NCBI RefSeq assembly: GCF_003265705.1
Contig: NW_020313044.1
Coordinates: 1,466,463-1,530,462 of the forward strand
Direction of reading: 5' to 3'
DNA: 64,000 nucleotides
Source of the DNA: Callorhinus ursinus
Lineage: Eukaryota > Chordata > Mammalia > Carnivora > Otariidae
Positions 54,904 to 63,130 of this stretch are shown in pieces. Numbering within the stretch: position 1 is the first letter of the stretch; each line of letters opens with the position of its first letter. The position numbers and the translations under genes were made by a program. The notes under the pieces were generated by a model. It did not search any database and had not been told where the DNA came from. It saw nothing but the letters and a program-made list of their open reading frames with translations.

Positions 54904-57900
54904 TTTGAGGGAGAGAGAGAGAGAGCACGTGTGTGCACAAGCAGGGGGAGTGGCAGGCAGAGGGAGAAGCAGGCTCCCCACTGAGCAGGGAGCCCGATGT
55001 GGGACTCAGTCCCAGACCCTGGGATCATGACCTGAGTGGAAGGCAGACGCTTAACCAACAGAGCTACCCAGGCGTCCCCACCCACACTATTAACTATGGT
55101 TGTAACTACCTTATTTCTATTTTTCTTGCCGTGTATCATTCCATTATGTGAAAATAATATAATTCTAATGGCAATTGGCATTATATGGGATCATCTCTTA
55201 AATATTGTAAATGAGATCATCTCATTTCTCTGCTTAAATTCTTCCAACAGCTTCCAATGCACTTAGATTCGGATCTAGTTTATGCACCCTGTTCCCTGCT
55301 CACTTATCTAACCTTACCTCCTAGCCCTCTCTTCCTCTCCCACTTCCTTCCACCCACACCAGCCTTTTTTCTGTTGCCACTGAACCAGACAAGCCTATGT
55401 CAACCTTAGCGTTATTGCCCTAGCCTTTCTTTCTGCTTGGAATGCTCTTCCCCCTGATCTTCACATGGCTGGCCCCTTCTAGTAATTCACTTTTCAGCCA
55501 AAATGTCACTGCAGAAAGACCATCGCCAACAAACCAATTGAAAATAACCCCCTAGCTACTCTACCACATCATTACTCCAAAACTCTGCATAGCACTTTTC
55601 ATTACTTGATTTTTTACCTTGATTTTTTATTGATTCTCTCTCCGTCTAGACTTCCACATCTATCTTAGCACTACTTTATTGCCAGTGCCTAGAACAGTGC
55701 TTGTTTTTTATGAGCTCCTACAATTTAAGAAATAACCAATTAACAGAGAAATTCTGCCACCTCTGTAACTTCCCTGAGCCCCTTTCCTCTACTTAAAATC
55801 AAAGTGCCAGGCTGCGCAGGTGGCTCAGTCAGTTAAGTGTCTGCTTTTGGCTCAGATCAGGATCCCAGGGTCCTGGGATTGAGCCCCACACTGGGCTCCC
55901 TGCTGGGGGGGGGACGGAGCCTGCTTCTCCCTTTTCCCTGTACCCCTCCCCACTGCCTGTGCTCTCCCTTTCTCTCAAATGAATAAATAAAATCCTAAAA
56001 AAAAAAAAAATCAAAGTGCCAAAATTAGGAGGAGCCTGAGTTTAGTCAGTCCAACCTTCTCTTTCAATCAAATGATAATCAAGTAGATTGCTTATTAAAA
56101 TGCAGATTTCTGACCCCATCCCAGAACTACTGAATCAGAGTCTCTGGTGATAATGCCTGGGAATCTGAGTTTTAGCAAGTTCCCTGGAAAATATGATGCA
56201 CCCTGAGAACCGGTCACATCCAATGCACAAACAAAGGCAGGATCAGTAGTATTGATTACACCTTTTGCTTCAGGCTCCAATAAGCTTCAGCATGGCATTG
56301 GCACTCTTTTTATTTAAATTTTGATATTTTGCTCACCATGGATTTTGGGGGGAGCATTGATTTTGATTTTTAGTATATGTGCTGCTGAAGCGAGCACTGA
56401 TTTTGATTTTTTAAAAATACTGCATTGAGGGCCACCTGGCTGGCTCAGTTGGTGGAGCCCCATGTTGGACGCAGAGATTACTTAAAAAAAAAAACACTAA
56501 AAAATCTTTAAAAAAAATACTGCATTAAAATATTCTTTATCTTAAAAGAAAGAACATAGCAGGAGGGGAAGAATGAAGGGGGGGAATCGGAGGGGGACAC
56601 GAACCATGAGAGACGATGGACTCTGAAAAACAAACTGAGGGTTCTAGAGGGGAGGGGGGTGGGAGGATGGGTTAGCCTGGTGATGGGTATTAAAGAGGGC
56701 ACATTATGCGTGGAGCACTGGGTGTTATACACAAACAATAAATCATGGAACACTACATCAAAAAAAAAATATTATCTTGACTACTGTTTCTTTGCATCCC
56801 CTTCACTCATTCACCTTAGTCCCAGTCCTGCCTTCACTTTCTGGACCTTAGTTGCCCAAATGTAAGGTGAGGGATTGGATTAAACCAGTGTTTCTCAAAG
56901 GAGGGCTGGGGAAGAGACAGGTTAGGCTCCTTTAAGGGGTATATCAGAATTTCCAAAGGTAATGGGTGGTTCAAAAAAACACATTTGATCATTATATATG
57001 TGGAAGATGAAAAAAGCTTTTAAATTTCAAAAACAGATTCAGGGAAGGCATAGAGATATTTATCTTTACCAAAAGGGAAACAGGGATTTCAGCAGTTTGA
57101 GAAATACTAAATGTTTAAGAGGTTACTTCTGGTAGGTACCCAGTAAGTGCCTAATGAAAGAAATGTAACAAGTCTAAGTCTCATTGCTTAAACTGGACTA
57201 AATATTGAGTCCCAACAATTTTCAAAAGTAAACCTCTCTTATTTCATAGCTGATAGTTCACTGAATCTGAACAGTGGTGGATTTAGGAGCAATTGCAGCT
57301 CGACAAAAGAAAGTAGGGGCAATGTTAAATTTCATCATAACAGGGGGGAACTTGCTACACTTAACTGGTTAATGAGGAAGGTGTTTAATGTTTACCCCTG
57401 ATCTTCATGTGCAGCTATACTGTTAGGGTTAATGGAATTTTCTGGGCAGTCAAATCAGACTGGTGATACCTTGCTGCCCTGATTTACTGATGGAGTCAAT
57501 CTGGACAGACCAGCGCTTTCCCTTCCGTATCTGTTTTGCAGTCAGGATTGTATTTCTGCAGTACTACTTCGTGGACGGAGGTGATGGGTCCATGTGTTAT
57601 CTCTGCCTCAGGATTTCCTCCACTCGGGCTCTGTGCAGGAGTCCCTCAATAAGATTCCATATACCCATCCCACGCCCAAAGGTCATGACCATATTCCCTG
57701 GGATCCTGGATCCCAGGCTACCCATTCCCGGGGAATGGCAATGACAGACCTCGAACTATATATTCCACAAAATACCTATTGTGTATCCATAATAGGGCAA
57801 GGCACTGTGCTGAGCCATCTTCCCCTATAGTGAGTCTTCTGCTCCAATTAAAACAATAAAAATAAGTCCTGAAAGGGTAGGGAGTGGGAGTAGGTTGGTG

Positions 57901-58499
57901 ACGAGAAATATTCTCAAACAATGATGTTAGCAAGTTCTAGCAGCAGTTTACAACCCTAATTCGTGACAAGTCAGTTTCAACAAACACTTTGCTTTCTTCA
58001 TCTGTACCTAGAGTCCACTTCCCCGGCCCTTAAACAGCGAGTGCGAGACTTGAAAGCCCCGGTGGAGCAAACGGCAGTCGTGCTTCTGATTCTTCCCGCC
58101 TTCTAGAGATGCTCTCGTGGAAGTGGCCTGGCTGCAACTGTTCTGTCGGTGCAGATGCCCCTCAAGAGGTGCGTCTGGACCGGGGTGGGGGGGGTGGGGG
58201 GGAGAGGAGATGCTTGGGTGTCCTGGCCATGGCTAGCATTCCATCTATAATAGTTCAAAAACTGTATTAGGCATGGAAGGCATCCCCTTCCCGGCACCCT
58301 GGGCTTCCTTCCTCGGACAGATGGACACCTGTGACCGGCGCCCCGCCTACGCTCCTCTCCCCTCCCCCGAACGCCCTGGCCAAACCGGCCCGCTTACGCA
58401 CAGACGACACTCACCGGCTCCGAGCGGCAGCGGTACCAGTAGCAGGAGCAGGAGCACGGGCGGCAGTGTTCTCGGGTTCGGGTTCGGAGGACGCGCCAT
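41570..58499 (-). CDS. GFRA3: GFRA3, GDNF family receptor alpha-3 (artemin co-receptor), complete, 8 exons
   Basis: GFRA3 binds artemin at the surface of sensory and sympathetic neurons and presents it to the RET kinase. Exons: 58415-58499, 52145-52429, 47154-47246, 45412-45724, 42615-42718, 42325-42459, 41854-41942 and 41570-41659, all minus strand. The join is 1194 nt, 397 residues (human 400). Residues 1-28 form a leucine-rich signal peptide. Three Cys-rich GDNF-receptor domains follow: D1 in exon 2, D2 across exons 4-5, D3 across exons 5-6. N-glycosylation sequons stand at Asn92 (NSS) and Asn306 (NTS). The hydrophobic C-terminus CTLSLILLLSLW is a GPI-anchor signal. Diagnostic peptides are CHRRMKNQVACLDIYWTV and LCTLNDKCDRLRKAYGEACS. 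The start ATG lies in a strong GCCATGG context. The frame is intact throughout. Confidence 0.97.
41854..41942 (-). CDS. GFRA3: GFRA3 coding exon 7 (residues 339-368)
   Basis: Acceptor CCTCAG|TGGAGG; the junction codon reads ATG (Met) where human has Thr. Encodes EAIAAKMRFHSQLFSQDWAD through VMEHQ. Donor CCAG|GTAGGG. Confidence 0.95.
42325..42459 (-). CDS. GFRA3: GFRA3 coding exon 6 (residues 294-339, D3 domain)
   Basis: Acceptor CCACAG|GGACTG; encodes TAMTPNFVSNINTSIALSCT through SFSHNPCL with sequon NTS. Donor CTCA|GTGAGTG. Intron 5 is only 155 nt. Confidence 0.96.
42615..42718 (-). CDS. GFRA3: GFRA3 coding exon 5 (residues 259-294)
   Basis: Acceptor TTCCAG|ATCTCG; encodes SRLVDFQTHCHPLDILGTCA through CLRAYMGLI, joining D2 to D3. 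Donor ATTG|GTGAGG. 104 nt. Confidence 0.96.
42890..43330 (+). repeat. MIR remnant split by a SINE (GFRA3 intron 4)
   Basis: AACCTTAGTTTTCTCAACTG on the left and GGATGAAATAAGAGATTGCA on the right of the SINE form one sense MIR. Confidence 0.65.
43014..43212 (+). mobile_element. CAN-SINE
   Basis: Sense copy of the CTCTTGATTTCAACTCAGG subtype; flanks GAAATGAAAACAGTA and GAAATGAAGACAGTA. Confidence 0.9.
43578..43830 (+). repeat. MIR, near full length
   Basis: Runs from GCAGTGTAGCCAAGCGGTTA to GTCCATAGTAAGTACTCAGT in consensus order. Confidence 0.78.
43850..43960 (-). repeat. MIR fragment
   Basis: Antisense MIR core: GGGCTGAGAGGTTAGGTAAC, TTGCTCAAGGTTATATAGAA. Confidence 0.6.
44170..44361 (+). 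mobile_element. CAN-SINE with target-site duplication
   Basis: Sense copy flanked by GAACAAGAGCGA and GAACAAGAGTGA. Confidence 0.92.
44525..44775 (-). repeat. MIR, near full length
   Basis: Antisense MIR from CATTTATTGAGCACTTACTC through TCACACAGCCCCAGG to the TATCCCATACTGCCTCC end. Confidence 0.8.
44884..45139 (+). mobile_element. CAN-SINE carrying an internal 12-bp repeat expansion
   Basis: Sense copy in which the GCATCGGG segment is repeated six times at a 12-base period (44961-45029). The rest is a standard young copy. It lies in GFRA3 intron 4, about 270 bases beyond exon 4. Confidence 0.93.
44961..45029 (+). repeat. 12-bp tandem array (GCATCGGGCCCC unit) inside a SINE
   Basis: Five units plus a partial sixth, where a usual CAN-SINE has one. 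The period is a multiple of three, which opens a repetitive frame (PDAGPDAG) on the reverse strand that is not a gene. Confidence 0.92.
45412..45724 (-). CDS. GFRA3: GFRA3 coding exon 4 (residues 155-259, D2 domain)
   Basis: Encodes DSDLCFKFAMLCTLNDKCDR through LELRRVCLSEPLC with the D2 cysteines. The acceptor is preceded by a run of 11 C. The donor TGCAG|GTGCAG is weak and is followed 6 nt later by a second usable GT (TGCAG|GTGCTG). I chose the first because it joins to exon 5 as Cys-Arg-Ser-Arg, like human. Confidence 0.94.
45840..46380. other. Non-coding intron sequence with small TATC repeat
   Basis: GFRA3 intron 3. A short (TATC)n run lies near 46012-46033; nothing else was recognised. 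Confidence 0.4.
46559..46603 (+). repeat. (GT)n-rich microsatellite
   Basis: Interrupted GT repeat with GC and AT breaks in GFRA3 intron 3; a shorter GT run lies at 46492-46505. Confidence 0.85.
46604..47150. other. Non-coding intron sequence, no feature recognised
   Basis: Remainder of GFRA3 intron 3 before exon 3; no repeat family or motif cluster was assigned. Confidence 0.35.
47154..47246 (-). CDS. GFRA3: GFRA3 coding exon 3 (residues 124-155)
   Basis: Acceptor CTCTAG|GTGACT; encodes DFELDVSPYEDTVTRKPWKM and NLSKLNMLKP, the linker between D1 and D2. Donor CCAG|GTGTGG. 93 nt. Confidence 0.96.
47474..47662 (+). mobile_element. CAN-SINE with 17-bp target-site duplication
   Basis: Sense copy flanked by AGAATAATAAAGCTACT on both sides, inserted in the tail of a MIR. 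Confidence 0.93.
47663..47890 (-). repeat. MIR remnant
   Basis: Antisense MIR: GAGAGAGGTTAAGTCACTTG, GGACTTGAAACCTGGACTAC, CACTCCTAACCACTAGAC. Confidence 0.75.
48460..48880 (+). repeat. Ancient LTR-like repeat, copy A
   Basis: Shares ordered wording with 51215-51635: CCATGTGACTTTCAGG, GGAGTATACTTCC, ACATCTGAGCAGAAGCTTT and GCAGCATAACCCAGCAAA. Probably an MLT1-like or other LTR; family uncertain. Confidence 0.45.
49317..49512 (+). mobile_element. CAN-SINE with target-site duplication
   Basis: Sense copy flanked by AAACTGAAAGATGC on both sides. Confidence 0.93.
49720..49920 (-). mobile_element. CAN-SINE with target-site duplication
   Basis: Antisense copy flanked by AGAGCAAGATACTT on both sides. 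Confidence 0.93.
49981..50172 (+). mobile_element. CAN-SINE with target-site duplication
   Basis: Sense copy flanked by AAAGAATTATCGGG and AAAGAATTATTGGG, close to an opposite-strand copy. Confidence 0.93.
50180..50500. other. Non-coding intron sequence, no feature recognised
   Basis: GFRA3 intron 2 between two SINEs; no repeat or motif assigned. Confidence 0.35.
50519..50703 (+). mobile_element. CAN-SINE with target-site duplication
   Basis: Sense copy flanked by TTAAAGAGCAGCGCC and TTAAAGAGCCGTGCC. Confidence 0.92.
51024..51155 (+). mobile_element. CAN-SINE, short subtype
   Basis: CACCTGACTGGCTCATTTGG, GTTTGAGCCCCACGTTGGGT and GTAGAGATTACTTAAAAATA; the head is close to a tRNA and has no pyrimidine body. 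Confidence 0.85.
51215..51635 (+). repeat. Ancient LTR-like repeat, copy B
   Basis: Matches copy A at 48460-48880 in order: CCATGTGATTTTCAGGG, GGAGTATACTTCC, ACATCTGAGTAGAAGCTTT and GCAGCATAGTCCAGTAAA. Confidence 0.45.
51640..52144. other. Non-coding intron sequence before GFRA3 exon 2's donor side
   Basis: GFRA3 intron 2. Open frames at 51678-52119 show no family resemblance and are not called. Confidence 0.35.
52145..52429 (-). CDS. GFRA3: GFRA3 coding exon 2 (residues 29-124, D1 domain)
   Basis: Acceptor CAACAG|ACCCCC; encodes PLPTEGRLVNSCIQARRKCQ through DIYWTVHLARSL with the D1 cysteines and sequon NSS. Donor CTTG|GTGAGG. Human has Met where this protein has Val in RLVNSC. Confidence 0.96.
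53020..53277 (+). repeat. L2 LINE, left half, split by L1 insertion
   Basis: TTATTGGTCTCCCTGATTCC and ACCATCATCAACTCCTGTTA match L2 order; the sequence continues after the L1 at about 55190. Confidence 0.6.
54453..54655 (+). mobile_element. CAN-SINE with 16-bp target-site duplication
   Basis: Sense copy flanked by GATAAAGGACCAGAAC on both sides (partner at 54656-54671). Confidence 0.93.
54848..55079 (-). mobile_element. CAN-SINE with long (ATTT)n tail
   Basis: Antisense copy whose tail holds about 12 ATTT units; flanked by CACCCACGCTATT and CACCCACACTATT. Confidence 0.92.
55190..55720 (+). repeat. L2 LINE, right half
   Basis: ATTCTTCCAACAGCTTCCAA, TTCTGCTTGGAATGCTCTTC, GCCAGTGCCTAGAACAGTGC: L2 3' end in order, continuing the half at 53020. 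Confidence 0.7.
55810..56009 (+). mobile_element. CAN-SINE with target-site duplication
   Basis: Sense copy flanked by ATCAAAGTGCCA on both sides. Confidence 0.92.
56080..56215 (+). mobile_element. MER5A-like hAT DNA transposon remnant
   Basis: TTATTAAAATGCAGATTTCT, CTACTGAATCAGAGTCTCTG, GGGAATCTGAGTTTTAGCAA and CACCCTGAGAACC follow the MER5A order. Confidence 0.75.
56428..56511 (+). mobile_element. CAN-SINE, short subtype, truncated
   Basis: GGGCCACCTGGCTGGCTCAG to GCAGAGATTACTT and A-rich tail; flanked by AAAATACTGCATT on both sides. Confidence 0.82.
56555..56771 (+). mobile_element. Carnivore L1 3' UTR fragment
   Basis: ACGAACCATGAGAGACGATG, GGGTTAGCCTGGTGATGGGT and CATGGAACACTACATCAAAA match the right half of the element at 28686-29302 closely. 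Confidence 0.8.
56886..57109. mobile_element. Small DNA transposon with terminal inverted repeats
   Basis: CAGTGTTTCTCAAA at 56886-56899 faces TTTGAGAAATACTA at 57096-57109, 12 of 14 bases complementary. The size and ends fit a hAT (Charlie/MER-type) non-autonomous element. No clear 8-bp duplication was seen. Confidence 0.5.
57130..58020. other. Non-coding intron 1 sequence near the GFRA3 promoter
   Basis: No carnivore SINE or recognised exon. Short open frames at 57463-57830 have no family resemblance. Confidence 0.4.
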
Positions 58500-58840
58500 G
58501 GCTCGGTCCGCACGCCGGCCGGCCCCCTCCGAGACGCTGTGCCAGTGCCGGGCGCCGCGCTCCCCCTAGCTCCTCGCGCCGAGGCTCCGCGCGCCGGGCT
58601 GTGGCGCGCCGCCGCCCCCCGCCCTTCCTCGCGCGGCGCCGACACTCTCCCACTAGGGTCCTGGGCACCGCCCTCCAACTCTGAAGCGCACGGACGCACC
58701 ACACCGCTGCTTCTACTCTCTGGAGAAGGAGGCGGGGGTGGGGGCGAGCGAGGTCATACGCCACGGCTTCTGCGTGCAAGAGGGTGCTCTACCCGCGCCT
58801 GCCCACCTGCGGTCCGCTGCCCACTTCCCTTAGGGAGAAT
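58300..58840 (-). promoter_or_regulatory. GFRA3: CpG-island promoter and 5' UTR of GFRA3
   Basis: CpG-dense sequence surrounds coding exon 1 and extends about 330 bases upstream, with many GCGCC and CCGCC motifs and no TATA box. It holds the unmapped 5' UTR and core promoter. Long open frames on both strands here are a by-product of the high GC content. Confidence 0.75.
58415..58499 (-). CDS. GFRA3: GFRA3 coding exon 1 (signal peptide, residues 1-29)
   Basis: Encodes MARPPNPNPRTLPPV, then a run of six leucines and VPLPLGA, a classical secretory signal. Donor GCCG|GTGAGTG at 58414-58410. It sits in the CpG island. Intron 1 is about 6.0 kb. Confidence 0.95.
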
Positions 58841-60110
58841 TCTGCCCAAGATAATTGTGGCAGCTGCCACTGGAGAGTCGCCATCTCGGGGGTCCAAGGA
58901 ATTATCAAAAACACCATTTCTCACTTGCTGGACCCCCACCCCCTCCAGGAACCACAAGTGAAATCTTGTAGCAAAAGTTGAATAGACCAGCACGAGGGCA
59001 GTTTCACTTTTGGTATTTATTTTTCCTCTTAGAATTTGCACATCCATGCCTTCATTTCCCCTTGAAGGAACTTCAAGGGTAAGCTAGGGCTGTTATCATT
59101 AACTCCATGATTCTGCAAAGATAGGTCGCGGACAGGTGAAGTGTCTGTGCTGAGCAGTCCTGGGGCCAGATCCCAGGACTTATGCCAGACTAGTTTCCTC
59201 CAAAATTCAGTGTCACGAGGGAGCGTGGAAGGATTAAACTCTCCTCGGATTAAGGAATTACCTGGGGGAACACAGGATTAATGAGGAAGATGGCTAGAAA
59301 GGCCACTTAGGAGTCTCCTCATCTTTTTAAGGTGATGTTTTAGAAAACCACCTACTCTACTAAGATTAAACAGTGAGATAGAAACACAGCTGTGCCCAGG
59401 GCCCAGGATTTCTACCCACAAGGTAAGGGTATTTGTTGGGCAGAGGGTTGATTCCCACATGCGCCCAGGGTAAAAACAGACACAATGACTTGGAAGAACA
59501 ACTAAGTGCTGAGAAAGAGAGAGGATGATGAAAGTGGAGGGTTTCACCCCCTATCCCTGCAGCCCAAGCCCTCTCCTCACTTGTACAGAGGCCTGGCAGA
59601 GGGCCAGGAGGAGGGCATTGAGAAGTGCAGTATAAACCTCTGAGATTTATTGGCTGCTGCTTCTGAATATGGCCATCCTGCTGTGGCCTCTGGGGGGCAT
59701 TTGCCGATGTAATCAGCCCAGAAAGAGAGTCATTCCAGCCAGGGGTGTAAATCACCCTTCACAAAGCTGGGAGAGAGACATGTGGCCCTAGATAAGGAAG
59801 GAGAGATGTGGCCTCTTGTGCCCTTTCCTCCCTTCTCCTGCCCAGGGGGAGCTAGTTCCTGAGCTGTAATGCACTTTAAATGGAGTTTGTTCTTCGTTTT
59901 AATCTCTATCTGCCCTGCCAGTCTTCCAGGAGAGCTGTGAAAGTGAACATCTGGCTCCTCAGCTTTTGTACAGGGCCTGTTTCCCCCACTACTTCCCTAT
60001 GCCTTCTCTCTAGTAAGGTCAGAAAGCTGTAGCTGGGCACAGAAAGCCCCCACTGTCCACTCCACTCTGGCAACGATTTCAAAATGGGATTTAAAAGCAA
60101 AGGGTAACTT
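58840..60110. other. Upstream flank of GFRA3, no recognised gene
   Basis: Single-copy-looking sequence without SINEs. A 129-codon open frame at 59366-59755 (minus) overlaps a second frame and resembles nothing known. Confidence 0.4.
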
Positions 60111-60111
60111 G

Positions 60112-60304
60112 GGGAGCCTGGGTGGCTCAGTCGGTTAAGCATCTGCCTTCAGCTCAGGTCACAATCCCGAAGTCCTGGAATTGAGCCCATGTTGGGTTCT
60201 CTGCTCAGCGTGGAGTCTGCTTCTTCCTCTCCCTCTGCTGCTCCCCCTGCTTCTGCTCTCTCTCACACACATAAATGAATAAAATCTTTAAAAAAAAAAA
60301 AAAA
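60112..60304 (+). mobile_element. CAN-SINE
   Basis: Sense copy; flanks AAAAGCAAAGGGTAAC and AAAAGCAAAGGGAAAC. Confidence 0.92.
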
Positions 60305-60319
60305 GCAAAGGGAAACAAT

Positions 60320-60507
60320 TTCAAAATTTTATTTATTTATTTGAGAGAGAGAGAGAGAGAACGCATGGCAGGGTGGCAGGGGGAGAAACTCAAGCAGACT
60401 CAGTGAGCATGGAGCCCGACTCGGGACTTGATCTCACAGCACTGAGATCAGCCCCGAGCCAAAACTAAGAGTCAGACGCCTAACCACCTGTGCCATCCAG
60501 GCGCCCA
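60320..60507 (-). mobile_element. CAN-SINE
   Basis: Antisense, older copy (GAGTCAGACGCCTAACCACC, ending CCATCCAGGCGCCC). Confidence 0.88.
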
Positions 60508-60509
60508 AA

Positions 60510-61340
60510 ATGGTAACCATTTCAGATGGTTGGGATGCTAGGAAACAGCTGAGAGACCTACGAATCAACAGAGGTTGAGGTGGGGGTAGTTAAGAGGTAT
60601 CACCTTTGCTCTCCCCCTCTTTCAGCAGCCAAGCCCAATCAAGTTTGGGTGGGAGGATAGGCTGGGAAAAGGCATGTGTTCAGGATGTATGCTCTAAGTG
60701 TCTGTTCAGTGACATCCCCATGGAATGGACCAGGAAGGCAGGAACGAAGTCAAACTGCTAGGCTGAGAGGAATGCTCAATTCCACCTGTAACAGGCCAGC
60801 CTTTTTGTGAGAATGAGATGCTGGAGCGTCTTTCTATCTGGGCACTGGAGTAGAAAGCCTGACATCACTGAACCTTGGATGATGACTGGAAACCAAAGGT
60901 AGGGGAAGGATGAGGAAGCCTCTGTAAATAACTATGACTCCAACACTTATATTGACAGCTCTTCCAGCACACCCTCTCCCCACCAACCATGTCCCCTGTG
61001 ACTGCCAACACCTGCTAGATAAGCAGCCTTGTCTTTGGGAACCTTGTGGATAATGACAAATGAGCCTGTCCCTTCTACAAAGATGATGCTATTCGGCCGT
61101 CATTCAATTCAATAAGGTCTTTTGAGACTGATTATGGGTTCAACTTTGAACCAGGTGCAAAAATGATTAAGAGACAAACCCTGCCCTGGGAGACTTTGCA
61201 ATCCACTGATTGGGCTCGACAGTCTAAAAACCTTGTATCCTACTCCACTTCATTTGTAATCATGGTTTTCTGCCTTCTATCAAGCCCTCTCTCACTGGAA
61301 GCTTTAATTCCTGCTGATACCCTCACCTAGGATGTTAGCA
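60510..61340. other. Non-coding flank, no feature recognised
   Basis: No exon, repeat family or CpG cluster recognised in about 800 bases. Confidence 0.35.
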
Positions 61341-61800
61341 GTGTGCTGAATAGTTAAGAACACAAGCTTTGGGGCGCCTGGGTGGCTCAGCCATTAAGCG
61401 TCTGCCTTCGGCTCAGGTCATGATCCCAGGGTCGTGGGATCGAGCCCCACGCTGGGCTCCCTGCTCCGCAGGAGGCTTGCTTCTCCCTCTCCTACTCCAC
61501 CTGCTTGTGTTTCCTCTCTCACCGTCTCTCTGTCAAATAAATAAATAAAATCTTAAAAAAAAAAAAGAACACAAGCTTTATAGACTGTCTGGATTCAACT
61601 GCCATTTCCAACAAAGGCTAGATGACCTTGGGCACAGCACTTAATTTTTCTGTGCTTCAGTTTCTTCATGAGTAAAATTAATAACAGTATCTACTTCATA
61701 TGACAGTTGTGAGGATTATATTAAGTATATTGAGTAAAGAGTTTAGCATAGTGCCTGGCACAGAGCACGCATTGAATAAATGCTATCATTCCAGGTAGCG
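61340..61800 (+). repeat. MIR split by a SINE
   Basis: Sense MIR: GATGACCTTGGGCACAGCAC, GTTTCTTCATGAGTAAAATT, TAGTGCCTGGCACAGAGCAC; its head lies before the SINE. Confidence 0.78.
61372..61564 (+). mobile_element. CAN-SINE with 14-bp target-site duplication
   Basis: Sense copy inside the MIR; flanked by AGAACACAAGCTTT on both sides. Confidence 0.93.
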
Positions 61801-62300
61801 TGCAGGAGTTAATTTTTCTGTGAACTTGGCCTGCCACCACCACCAGACTTGCTGCTTTGGAGCTGGAGGCTACAGTACTTCTTTCTTTTGCTTAGTGGGC
61901 CAGACTGCATATAGGGATGGGAAAAAAGGGAATCATTCTCTACCTTGCCAGTCTTTTGAGGGAAGGGACAGTTTCATAATTGAATACCTGTGGTACTTAG
62001 AATTGAGAACCCCAGATATATGTTTAAAGGAATTGATGTTTCCTCAACATTTGCCTGAACTGAATGGGGAAAGGGAATCCTCCATACCTCTTCCCACTTT
62101 ATACTCCTAATGAGGAAAGGAAAATGCTCCTCCCTTCTCTATGGCAGAGGTCAGCCAAGTCCTGGACTAAGACTGAAAACCATGTTTTTAGAAAGAACGG
62201 TTTCCAATCTTCATTTCTTGACTTTATGATGAACAAATACAGTCAGTGTTAGTGTAGAGCTAACCCGCTTTATGCCTCATGCCAAGGTCTCTGGCCTGGG
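61801..62300. other. Non-coding flank, no feature recognised
   Basis: A 96-codon open frame at 61820-62110 shows no family resemblance. Confidence 0.35.
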
Positions 62301-62304
62301 GTCT

Positions 62305-62501
62305 TTTTTTTTTTTTTAAGATTTTATTGCTTTGACAGAGAGAGACACTTTGAGAGAGGGAACACAGCAGGGGGAGTGGGAGAGGGAGGAGCAGGCTCCC
62401 CGCTGAGCAGGGAGCCCGATGTGGAGCTCGATCCCAGGACCCCGGGATCATGACCTGAGCCGAAGGCAGACGCTTAACGACTGAGCAACCCAGGCGCCCC
62501 T
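62305..62501 (-). mobile_element. CAN-SINE with target-site duplication
   Basis: Antisense copy; flanks CTGGCCTGGGGTCTT and CCGGTCTGGGGTCTT. Confidence 0.92.
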
Positions 62502-62674
62502 CCGGTCTGGGGTCTTAACCCTTAGCCTCATCTGCCAAGCCCAAGCAACCCTTACAGCCCTGACTTCTTAAGAATCTATAATTGAGGATCTTACATATTT
62601 AAAGTCTAATACGGTGTCAACTCTAGAAAGGCACACTGTTCTTTGATGAGGATTTGGTAACAGCAAATCCATTC

Positions 62675-63130
62675 AGGGTATGGACACTGGAGCCATACTG
62701 TCTAGGTTCGAACCCCAACTCCACCGTTCATTAGCTGTGTGATCTTACACAAGCTACTTAATCCCTCTGTGTCTCAATACCTGTATCTGTAAAATGTGCA
62801 AAATAATAAGTACCTGCCTCATAGAATTGTTGTGAAAATTAGTTTGTATATATAAAATGAGTTCATAAAAAGTCTTGCATATAGTAAGCCCTGAAAAATG
62901 TTAGCTACTATTATTTTTTTTTAAAGATTTTATTTATTTATTTATTTGAGAGAGAGAGAGAGAGAGAGAGACAGCATGAGAGGGGAGAGGGTCAGAGAGA
63001 GAAGCAGGGTCCCCGCCGAGCCGGGAACCTGATGTGGGACTCGATCCCAGGACTCCGGGATCATGACCTGAGCCAAAGGCAGTTGCTTAACCAACTGAGC
63101 CACGCAGGCGCCCATTAGCTACTATTATTA
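62675..63130 (+). repeat. MIR split by a SINE
   Basis: Sense MIR: TGTCTAGGTTCGAACCCCAA, TTAGCTGTGTGATCTTACAC, GTATCTGTAAAATGTGCAAA; the TTAGCTACTATTATT tail is duplicated around the SINE. Confidence 0.8.
62916..63113 (-). mobile_element. CAN-SINE with target-site duplication
   Basis: Antisense copy flanked by TTAGCTACTATTATT on both sides. Confidence 0.93.

Larger units (their letters stand above)
53279..55189 (-). mobile_element. Old L1 (ORF2 end and 3' UTR), antisense, in GFRA3 intron 1
   Basis: Antisense L1 wording throughout: GCTTTATTGAGATAAAACTG, TTGAACATTTGGGATGTTTC, GGAATTGCTGGGTCATATGG. Many stops. Two SINEs at 54453-54655 and 54848-55079 interrupt it. Confidence 0.78.

Noticed and set aside
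58273..58961. Several overlapping 100-140-codon Arg/Pro/Ala-rich frames on both strands
   Set aside because: CpG-island by-product around GFRA3 exon 1; only the 58415-58499 exon is supported.
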